This document shows positions 16,936 through 23,624 of a DNA stretch of 64,000 nucleotides, piece after piece. Source of the DNA: Actinomadura madurae (GTDB lineage: Bacteria > Actinomycetota > Actinomycetes > Streptosporangiales > Streptosporangiaceae); assembly GCF_900115095.1 (NCBI RefSeq), contig NZ_FOVH01000022.1, positions 1 through 64,000 on the forward strand. Reading direction: 5' to 3'. The notes below the pieces were generated by a model. It had not been told where the DNA came from and made no database searches. It saw nothing but the letters and a program-made list of their open reading frames with translations. A program made the translations under genes and the position numbers. Position 1 is the stretch's first letter, and every line of letters starts with the position of its first letter.

Positions 16936-17460
16936 GTGGCCCACAGGGACGGTACGGACGAGCTGGTGGTCCGGGCACGCGACGGCGACGGTGACGCGTG
17001 GGCCCGGCTGGTCGAGCGGCACAGCGGGCTGTTGTGGTCGATCGCCCGCTCGCACGGGTTGAACGACGCCGATTCGGGCGACGTGGTGCAGACCACCTGG
17101 CTGCGGCTGGTGGAGCGGATCGACGGCCTGCGCGAGCCCGCCGCTACGGCGTGCTGGCTGGCCACGACCGCGCGCAACGAGTGCCTGCGGCTGCTGCGCC
17201 GGCGCGGCCGGGAGCTGCCGGCGGTACCCGCGCCGCGCGCGCCCGAGCCCGGCCCCGACCGGGTCGTCGCGGCGCGCGAGCGGCTCGGCCTGGTCGGCGC
17301 GGCGCTGGAGGCGCTGCCGCGGCGGTGCCGCACGCTGCTGCGGCTGTTCGCGCTCGCGCCGACGCACGCCGAGCTGGCCGCCGCCCTCGGCATCCCCCTC
17401 GGCAGCGTCGGGCCGACACGGGCGCGCTGCGTGGAGGCGCTGCGGAGGCTCGTCCCGTGA
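16936..17460 (+). CDS. RNA polymerase sigma factor, sigma-70/ECF type
   Basis: 174 residues. Region 2 is seen in GDGDAWARLVERHSGLLWSIARSHGL and ADSGDVVQTTWLRLVERIDGL followed by AATACWLATTARNECLRLLRR. Region 4 is ALEALPRRCRTLLRLFAL with helix-turn-helix THAELAAALGIPLGSVGPTRARCVEALRRL. It directs RNA polymerase to a dedicated promoter set, probably including its own operon. GTG start with GGAGGAG upstream. Its stop overlaps the start of the small protein gene (GTGA), which itself overlaps the TPR-CHAT gene, so their amounts are coupled. No classical membrane anti-sigma factor is present. Confidence 0.92.
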   Translation: MAHRDGTDELVVRARDGDGDAWARLVERHSGLLWSIARSHGLNDADSGDVVQTTWLRLVERIDGLREPAATACWLATTARNECLRLLRRRGRELPAVPAPRAPEPGPDRVVAARERLGLVGAALEALPRRCRTLLRLFALAPTHAELAAALGIPLGSVGPTRARCVEALRRLVP

Positions 17461-17906
17461 ACGACGACGAGCTCATGGCGCAGGTACGGGACGCCTTCGA
17501 GATCCTCGACCCGGTGCCCGCGGACGTCCTGGCGGCGGCTCGCGCGTCGATCGCGTGGCGGACGCCGTCCGCGGCGCTCGCGGAGCTGGCCCTCGACCGG
17601 GGCGGGCGCGCGGCGGCCGGGGTCCGAGGCGGCGCGGGCCGCACGCTGACGTTCGCGTGCCCGGACCGCACGGTGGAGATCGAGGTGACGCGGGACGGAC
17701 GGCACCGCGAGATCACCGGGCGGCTCGTCCCGCCCGCGGCGGCGCTGGTCCAGGTCCGGCACCGCGACCTGACGGCGGGCGCGCTCACCGCGCGCGCCGA
17801 GCCGGGCGGGCTGTTCTGCCTGCCGCGCGTCCCGTCCGGGCTGGTCAGCCTGGTCTTCCGGCTGGACGGCGGGGCATCGGTCGTCACGAGCTGGGTCCGG
17901 CTGTGA
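17457..17906 (+). CDS. Small protein of unknown family between sigma factor and TPR-CHAT
   Basis: 149 residues, GTG start in a 4-base overlap with the sigma factor. The N-terminal ~45 residues are helical (NDDELMAQVRDAFEILDPVP, ADVLAAARASIAWRTP). The rest is rich in beta-strand-like segments ending in GGLFCLPRVPSGLVSLVFRL and SVVTSWVRL, reminiscent of carboxypeptidase regulatory-like beta sandwiches. No membrane segment or zinc-finger anti-sigma motif is present. By position it could bind the sigma factor, and be cut by the neighbouring CHAT or S8 protease. That is inference from gene order only. Confidence 0.8.
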   Translation: MNDDELMAQVRDAFEILDPVPADVLAAARASIAWRTPSAALAELALDRGGRAAAGVRGGAGRTLTFACPDRTVEIEVTRDGRHREITGRLVPPAAALVQVRHRDLTAGALTARAEPGGLFCLPRVPSGLVSLVFRLDGGASVVTSWVRL

Positions 17907-20419
17907 CAGGCCGGGACGAGCGCGCGCTCCTGCGGATGGCCGCCATGGACCCGGCGGCGGCCTTCGCGCGGGCGAAGACCCTCCTTGAGAGCGGCGGCGG
18001 AATCCTCGCCTTGCGGGTGGCCGGGCTGGCGGCCAAGGAACTGGGGAGGCTGGAAGAAGGGCTCGCCTTCCTGCATCGTGCTCTGGAACTGGCGTCCGGG
18101 TCCGACCCGTATGCGGCGGCTCAGGTGCGGATGAACCTGGTCGGCCTGCTTACCGCACGCGGGGACGTCACCGAGGCGTTGGCCAACGCGTCCCGTGCGG
18201 AGACCGCCCTGCGCGGTCTCGACGCGGATCGCCTCGCCGCGAACAAGGCGTGCGCGCTGGCGCGGGCCGGACGGCTGGACGAGGCGCACGACGTCGCGGC
18301 CGGCGCCCTGCCCCGCCTCCGCGAGGGACGCGACCCCGCCGCGCTCAACGGGTTGCTGACCAATCTGGGTCTGGCGCGGGCGTTCCGCGGTGACCACGTC
18401 GGTGCGGAGGAGGCGCTGGTGGAAGCCGTCGCCGTCGGGGAGGCGGCGGGGCTGCGCCACCAGACGGCCATGTCGAAGGGGAACCTCGCGTTCGTGGCGT
18501 CGCGGCGCGGGGACGTCCCGCGCGCGCTCGACCTGTTCGCCGAGGCCGAACCCGGCCTGACCGGCGAACGCCTCGCGCAGTGCCGGTTCGACCAGGCCGA
18601 GACGCTCATCATGGCCGGCCTGCCGGGCGAGGCCCGCCCCGTCCTGACCGCCGCCCTGGACGCGGCCATCGAGCACGGCTACGGATGCGACGTCGCGGAC
18701 GGCTTCCTGCTCCTCGCGCACGCCGAGCTGGCCGACGGCAACGCCGAACGGGCCACGGAAGCGGCCGAACAGGCCCGCACGACGTTCGCCGAGCAGGAGC
18801 GCACCGGATGGATGCTCCTGGCCGAGCATCTGCTGCTCAAGGCCCGGTGGGCGTGCGGTGAGCGTTCCGCCGTCCTGCTCCGCTCCGCCGTGGCCGTGGC
18901 CGACCGGCTGGAAGGCGGCGGCTGGTCCGACGCCGCCGACGAGGCCCGGATCGTCGCCGCGCGTGTGGCGCTGTCGCTGGGACGTCCGGCGGGGCATCTG
19001 CTCACCTCCGTCGGACGGTCCCGCGGCCCAGCGCCCGCCCGGATCGCCGCCTGGCACGCGCTGGCCCTCGAACGCGCGGCGCGCGACGACCACAGCGGCG
19101 CGGTGGCGGCGGTCAGGAACGGCCTGGAGGTGACCGAGGAGCACGCGGAGGTGCTCGACGCGCTCGACCTGCGCGCCCGCGCGGCGGGATGCGCCGCCGA
19201 GCTGGCCGGGTTCGGCCTCCGCCTCGCCGGCTCGGCGCGGGAGCTGCTCGCGGTGGAGGAGCGGCGGCGGGCGATCGCGCGCCCGGTCCGGGTCCGGCCG
19301 CCGCGGGACCCCGAGCGCGCCGCCGCGCTGGCCGCGCTGCGCTCCCTCAGCGTCGACCACACGGCCGACACGGCCCGCGGCGGCCTCCCGTCCGCGCCGC
19401 CGGCCCGGATGGCCGAGCTGGAGGCGGCGATCCGCGCCCGGACGCGGCGCCGGCCGTCCGGCGCGTCCCCGCCGCGCTCGGGGGCGGCCACCGAGATCGC
19501 CGCGGCGCTCGGCGACCGCGCCCTGGTCGAGCTGGTCGACATCGGCGGCGAGCTGCACGCCGTCACCGTCGCCGACGGCCGGCCGCGCCGCCACCACCTC
19601 GGGCCGTGCGAGGAGGCCCTCCGCGAGATCGGCCTGCTGCGCTTCGCCGCCCGCCGCCTCGCCGAGCGGGACGACACCGCGGCGCTGTCCGCCCTCACCG
19701 CCACCGCCGGACGCCTCGACCGGCTCCTGCTCGCCCCGCCGCGTCCCGTCCTCGGCGACCGGGAGCTGGTCATCGCCCCGACCGGCGCCCTCCACGGCCT
19801 GCCGTGGGCGGTGCTCCCCTCGCTGGCCGGACGCCCGCACGCGATCGTCCCGTCCGCCGGCGCGTGGCTGCACGCCCGCACGCGCGCGCCGTCGGGCGGG
19901 CACACCGTCCTCGTGGCGGGCCCGGACCTCCACCACGCCGGCGAGGAGATCGCCTCGCTGCACCGCCTTCACCCGGAGGCGGTCGTCCTGGACGGCGACG
20001 GCGCGCGGGCGGAGACCGTCCGGGACGCCCTCGACGGCGCGGCGCTGGCCCACATCGCCGCCCACGGCGAGTTCCGCGAGGGGAACGCCCTGTTCTCCCG
20101 CCTGCGCCTCGCCGACGGCCCGCTGCTGGTCCACGACCTCGACGAGCTGGCCGCGCCGCCGCGCCTGGTCGTCCTGTCCGCCTGCGACATCGGCCGCGCG
20201 GACGGGGGCGACGCCGTCCTCGGCATGGCGGGCGCCCTGCTCGCGCTCGGCACCGCCACGGTGATCGCCAGCGTCACCCCGGTCCGCGACGAGGCGACCC
20301 CCGCGTTCATGGCGGCCTTCCACGCCTCCCTCGCGGCCGGCCTGAGCCCCGCCCGCGCCCTGGCCGCGATCCCCCGGGCGCCGGCGACGGCCGGGTTCCT
20401 CGCGATGGGCGCGGGCTGA
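17903..20419 (+). CDS. TPR-CHAT protein (caspase-like protease with tetratricopeptide repeats)
   Basis: 838 residues from GTG 17903, overlapping the preceding stop (GTGA). Residues ~15-450 are tandem TPR-like helices (for example LGRLEEGLAFLHRALELA, GDVTEALANASRAETAL, GDVPRALDLFAEAEPGL). A charged linker (~450-530) leads to a C-terminal CHAT domain with the caspase-type dyad His721 in AHIAAHGEF and Cys761 in VVLSACDIG, and the usual end ALLALGTATVIASVTPVRDE. CHAT proteases linked to TPRs include Csx29 of type III-E CRISPR (a regulator of a sigma factor through Csx30 cleavage) and bacterial gasdermin-activating proteases. Here the TPRs should sense an unknown trigger and release the protease. 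Immediate neighbours are a sigma factor and a small protein. Confidence 0.93.
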   Translation: MTGRDERALLRMAAMDPAAAFARAKTLLESGGGILALRVAGLAAKELGRLEEGLAFLHRALELASGSDPYAAAQVRMNLVGLLTARGDVTEALANASRAETALRGLDADRLAANKACALARAGRLDEAHDVAAGALPRLREGRDPAALNGLLTNLGLARAFRGDHVGAEEALVEAVAVGEAAGLRHQTAMSKGNLAFVASRRGDVPRALDLFAEAEPGLTGERLAQCRFDQAETLIMAGLPGEARPVLTAALDAAIEHGYGCDVADGFLLLAHAELADGNAERATEAAEQARTTFAEQERTGWMLLAEHLLLKARWACGERSAVLLRSAVAVADRLEGGGWSDAADEARIVAARVALSLGRPAGHLLTSVGRSRGPAPARIAAWHALALERAARDDHSGAVAAVRNGLEVTEEHAEVLDALDLRARAAGCAAELAGFGLRLAGSARELLAVEERRRAIARPVRVRPPRDPERAAALAALRSLSVDHTADTARGGLPSAPPARMAELEAAIRARTRRRPSGASPPRSGAATEIAAALGDRALVELVDIGGELHAVTVADGRPRRHHLGPCEEALREIGLLRFAARRLAERDDTAALSALTATAGRLDRLLLAPPRPVLGDRELVIAPTGALHGLPWAVLPSLAGRPHAIVPSAGAWLHARTRAPSGGHTVLVAGPDLHHAGEEIASLHRLHPEAVVLDGDGARAETVRDALDGAALAHIAAHGEFREGNALFSRLRLADGPLLVHDLDELAAPPRLVVLSACDIGRADGGDAVLGMAGALLALGTATVIASVTPVRDEATPAFMAAFHASLAAGLSPARALAAIPRAPATAGFLAMGAG

Positions 20420-20434
20420 CGCCGGGCGGGCCGG

Positions 20435-21319
20435 TCAGTTCTCGCCGGTGGCGATCGGGTTGGACGGGTCGGTCACCCAGTTCGACCAGGACCCGACGTA
20501 GAGGGCGGCGGGGATCCCGGCGAGGGTGAGGGCGAGGATCTCGTGGGCTGCGGTGACGCCGGACCCGCAGTAGGCGCCCACGTCGAGGGCGTCCGTGGCG
20601 CCGAGCTGCGCGAACCGCTCGCGGAGCAGTTCGGGGGGCAGGAACCGGCCGTCCACCCCGACGTTGCCGGACGTGGGGGCGTTGCGGGCGCCCGGGATGT
20701 GCCCCGCGACCGGGTCCACGGGCTCCTGCTCGCCGCGGTAGCGCTCGGCGGCGCGGGCGTCCAGCAGCACCCCCGCCGTCGCCAGTTCGGCGGCGCCCTC
20801 GGCGTCCAGGACGGGCAGCCGGCCCGGGTTGGCGATGTAGTCGCCCGGTTTGGGCTCCGGCTCCGCGGTGGTCACCGGGAGGCCCGCCTCCGTCCAGGCG
20901 CGGTAGCCGCCGTCCAGGACGCGGACCCGGTCGTGCCCGAAGTAGCGCAGCGACCACCAGACCCGCGCCGCGGACGTGGAGTCGGCGTCGTCGTAGGCGA
21001 CGACCATGCTGTCCGCCGAGACGCCGGCGCGGCGCATGGCGGCCTCGAAGACGACGGGTTCGGGAAGGGGATGCCGGCCGCGGGGGCCGGGCGGGCCGGC
21101 CACGTCGCGGTCGAGGTCGACGAACACGGCGCCGGGCAGGTGCCCCCTGCGGTAGGACTCGATCCCCGGCGGTCCCGCCAGATGCCATCGGACGTCCAGC
21201 AGGACCACGGGCGTCTGCCGCCGGAGCAGCCGGTCCAGCGCGGGCACTTCGATGAGAGGGTGCACATCGCCAGTTTGACCGCCGATGCCCCGATTAGGGA
21301 GGGGCGAATCGGGACTCAT
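20435..21319 (-). CDS. Thiosulfate/3-mercaptopyruvate sulfurtransferase (two rhodanese domains)
   Basis: 294 residues. First rhodanese domain VVLLDVRWHLAGPPGIESYRRGHLPGAVFVDLD; second domain with active Cys in GAYCGSGVTAAHEILAL. The CGSGVT loop is typical of mercaptopyruvate-type enzymes, which form a persulfide on the Cys. The start at 21319 is supported by a GGGGAG sequence about six bases upstream; a GTG at 21265 is a weaker alternative. Only 16 bases separate it from the phosphodiesterase gene upstream, so the two are likely co-transcribed. Confidence 0.92.
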   Translation of the reverse strand: MSPDSPLPNRGIGGQTGDVHPLIEVPALDRLLRRQTPVVLLDVRWHLAGPPGIESYRRGHLPGAVFVDLDRDVAGPPGPRGRHPLPEPVVFEAAMRRAGVSADSMVVAYDDADSTSAARVWWSLRYFGHDRVRVLDGGYRAWTEAGLPVTTAEPEPKPGDYIANPGRLPVLDAEGAAELATAGVLLDARAAERYRGEQEPVDPVAGHIPGARNAPTSGNVGVDGRFLPPELLRERFAQLGATDALDVGAYCGSGVTAAHEILALTLAGIPAALYVGSWSNWVTDPSNPIATGEN

Positions 21320-21335
21320 CTCAACTCCCCAGGTA

Positions 21336-22475
21336 TCAGGGCCGGGACGTGCCGAGCAGCGGCACCAGTTGCTCGGCCGGGACGAGGGAGCCGTGCATGC
21401 CGACCATCCTGTTCAGCCATGGTTCCCGCTCGGTCGCGACGATCGCGAGGTCGGCGTGCGGGACGGCGACCACGTCGCCGACGCGCTCCAGCATCCCGTC
21501 GCCGACCGGACCGAACCAGCCGCGCGCGACGGCCTCCTCGCGCGGGACGACCCACGCCCGCCCGTCCAGCGTCTCCGTCCACGCGGCGAGCACGTCGCCG
21601 TGGGCGCCCGGCTCGCTGTAGACGTACCGGGCGCGTGCGTCCCCGCCGAGGAGGGCGACACCGTCCCGCAGTTCCGGGACGGTGTCCGCGTCGATGCGCT
21701 CGGCGGGGTCGACCATGCCGTGGTCGGCCGTCACGTGCAGGGCCGAGCCCGGCGGCAGCACCTCGGCGATGCGCTGGGCGAGCATGTCGACGAACCGGAG
21801 CTGGTGGCGCCAGTCCGCCGAGCCGACGCCGAAACGGTGGCCGGTGGAGTCCAGGTCGGGGTGGTAGGCGGTCACGTAGGACCGCTCGCCCCGGCGCAGG
21901 GCCAGCTCGGTCCGTCCCACGAGCTGGCCGAGGCCCTCGGCGGCCAGGTAGGCGGCGCCGCGGGCGGTGGCGCGGCTCAGCCCCGAGCGCTTGTACTGGC
22001 GGAGGGAGACGTAGCCGACCTCGACCCCGTCCGCCGCCGCCCGCTCGTACGCGGTCGGGACCGGCTGGAACTCCGCCGGGTCGGGGTCGTCGTCCTTCCA
22101 GTGCAGGCAGTTGAGCAGCCGGCCGGCGCCCGGGATCGCGACCTGGAGGCCGAGCAGCCCGTGCTCCCCGGGCGGGACGCCGGTCGCCAGCGAGGCGAGG
22201 CTCGTCACGGTCGTCGCCGGGAACCCGGACGTGATCGGGCCGCCGGCCATCGCGTTCAGGAACGGCGCCTCGCCGGGATGCGCCCTGAGCTGCTCCCAGC
22301 CGAGACCGTCCACGAGGAGGACGCACACGCGCGACACCTCGGGAACCCCCAGCACGTTCACCGCACCCGGGACGCCCAGCGACGCCAGCACGGAGGGCGC
22401 CAGATCGGCAAGGGCCCCGCCCCCGTACCGCGGCACGGGCGCCTCCACCACCGAAAGCTCCTCAGCAGTCACCAC
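21336..22475 (-). CDS. Alkaline phosphatase superfamily / nucleotide pyrophosphatase-phosphodiesterase family protein
   Basis: 379 residues. Metal-binding and nucleophile motifs of type I phosphodiesterases are present: VCVLLVDGLGWEQL (Asp), GFPATTVTSLASLATG (Thr nucleophile), AYHPDLDSTGHRFG (Asp, His), VTADHGMVDPAE (Asp-His) and GMHGSLVP (His). It should hydrolyse a phosphodiester or phosphonate; the substrate is unknown. No signal peptide is visible, so it is probably cytoplasmic. GTG start. It leads the sulfurtransferase gene. Confidence 0.88.
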   Translation of the reverse strand: MVTAEELSVVEAPVPRYGGGALADLAPSVLASLGVPGAVNVLGVPEVSRVCVLLVDGLGWEQLRAHPGEAPFLNAMAGGPITSGFPATTVTSLASLATGVPPGEHGLLGLQVAIPGAGRLLNCLHWKDDDPDPAEFQPVPTAYERAAADGVEVGYVSLRQYKRSGLSRATARGAAYLAAEGLGQLVGRTELALRRGERSYVTAYHPDLDSTGHRFGVGSADWRHQLRFVDMLAQRIAEVLPPGSALHVTADHGMVDPAERIDADTVPELRDGVALLGGDARARYVYSEPGAHGDVLAAWTETLDGRAWVVPREEAVARGWFGPVGDGMLERVGDVVAVPHADLAIVATEREPWLNRMVGMHGSLVPAEQLVPLLGTSRP

Positions 22476-22655
22476 ACCACCCCCTCACGAGAGGACAACC
22501 CCCCGCACCAACGAACCGCCCGCCGCCCACCGCTCCCCGGAAGCCCCGCTCCAGTCACCGGACCACCTCCTCGCGGGAGGACGACCTCCCACACCCCCCG
22601 CACGAGCGGACCGCCCGGCGTCCTCCGCTGCGCGGAGGCTCCGCTCCGGTCACCG
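22466..22655. repeat. Imperfect ~90-bp tandem duplication between DUF5998 and the phosphodiesterase gene
   Basis: The anchors CAGTCACC (22466), CAGTCACC (22552) and CGGTCACC (22647) are 86 and 95 bases apart, and each is followed by related C-rich sequence (GAGAGGAC.../GGGAGGAC..., then CCCCCCGCAC and CCGCCCG). The left copy contains the start of the phosphodiesterase gene. The hairpin CCTCCG-CTGCG-CGGAGG near 22622-22638 could end the DUF5998 transcript. Confidence 0.5.
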
Positions 22656-23231
22656 GGCGGTCGCGGTCGACAGTTCCTCGGCGAAGGCCAGGACCTGGCG
22701 GACGGCGTCGGCGCCGTCGGCGGCCTCGCTCACCCGCAAGGACAGGTCGTCGGCCGTGACGCTGCCGGTGTAGCCGTGGTCGGCCTCGCAGTTCTCGTCC
22801 CCGCACGTCGCGGGCTCCAGGTCGATGTGCGCGATGGCCCCCCAGCCGATGGTCAGCACCACCTCGGTGGGCGGGACGCCCGGCACGTAGGACGCCGGGT
22901 CCGGGACGACCCGCGTGACCGCGACCGACTGGACGCGCTCCAGCTTCACCGCCTCGGTGGTGGTGGACGCGTGCGGCCGGGTCATCCCCTCGCCCGGCGG
23001 GTGCTCGTCGGTGTGGCACACCAGCAGCCGGCTCGCCGACAGCACGAGCACGGTCACGTGCCTGCGCACCTCCATCGCGGGGTCGAAGGTCGCCTCGTGG
23101 TGGACGACGTAGGCGGTGACGTGCTCGTCCCCGACCGCCGACTCGACCGCGTCCGCGACCAGGGCCGGGTAGTAACCGCTGCGCTCGATCGCCGTGCGCA
23201 GCCCACTGACGGTCGCTCGGGTTTCCCTCAT
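22650..23231 (-). CDS. DUF5998 family protein
   Basis: 193 residues, no signal peptide or membrane segment. Features: SGLRTAIERSGYYPALVADAVE, YVVHHEATFDPAMEVRRHVTVLVLSASRL, HTDEHPP, a GDENCEADHGYTG segment with two Cys/His-rich positions, and VRQVLAFAEELS at the end. I recognise this as the actinobacterial DUF5998 group, of unknown function. Start ATG 23231 gives the conserved MRETRATVSGLR beginning; the frame is open further upstream only as Gly-rich shadow of a proline-rich ORF on the other strand. Confidence 0.83.
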   Translation of the reverse strand: MRETRATVSGLRTAIERSGYYPALVADAVESAVGDEHVTAYVVHHEATFDPAMEVRRHVTVLVLSASRLLVCHTDEHPPGEGMTRPHASTTTEAVKLERVQSVAVTRVVPDPASYVPGVPPTEVVLTIGWGAIAHIDLEPATCGDENCEADHGYTGSVTADDLSLRVSEAADGADAVRQVLAFAEELSTATAR

Positions 23232-23316
23232 GGCCCCATCCTGCCCTGTCCGGGACGGACGCGCACATGACCCGGGGTGCGCGGTGATCCGGGCGCGGGC
23301 GGGGTAGGGGGTGGGC

Positions 23317-23622
23317 ATGGACGAGCATCCCCTGCCGACTCCGCCGCCGGTGCCGCCGCCGACGCCGGACCCGGCCCCGCCCCCGCAGCCACCGGTGCCG
23401 CCCACGCCGCCGCCCGGCCCCGCGCCGCAGCCGCCGGGGCCCGTTCCGCCCGGTCCCGCGCCCGAGCCGGTGCCGCCGGGCCCGCCGCCGGAGCCCACGC
23501 CCCCCGGTCCGGCGCCGGAGCCGACGCCGCCCGCGCCGCCTCCCGAGCCGATCCCGCCGGGGCCCGAGCCGGATCCCGTCCCGCCGACGCCGGAGCCGAG
23601 CCCGCCGCCGCCCCCGGGCTGA
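23317..23622 (+). CDS. Proline-rich low-complexity small ORF
   Basis: About 101 residues from ATG 23317, beginning MDEHPLPTPPPVPPPTPDP and made almost entirely of Pro, Glu, Gly, Ala and Thr in PPGPAPEP-like repeats. A GGGGGTGGG stretch lies just upstream and a TGA ends it three bases before the next gene's stop. Low complexity and lack of any domain mean it may be a real short proline-rich protein or an artefact of high GC. It overlaps no other gene on the same strand. Confidence 0.4.
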   Translation: MDEHPLPTPPPVPPPTPDPAPPPQPPVPPTPPPGPAPQPPGPVPPGPAPEPVPPGPPPEPTPPGPAPEPTPPAPPPEPIPPGPEPDPVPPTPEPSPPPPPG

Positions 23623-23624
23623 CG

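Noticed and set aside
17144-20323. 1059-codon minus-strand frame opposite the TPR-CHAT gene
   Set aside because: It is a GC-driven shadow of the TPR-CHAT, small-protein and sigma genes, low in complexity and without any recognisable domain.
15715-20419. Type III-E CRISPR-Cas remnant
   Set aside because: Only the TPR-CHAT/sigma similarity exists; no Cas7-11, Csx30-like sequence or array is visible, so it is treated as an independent operon.
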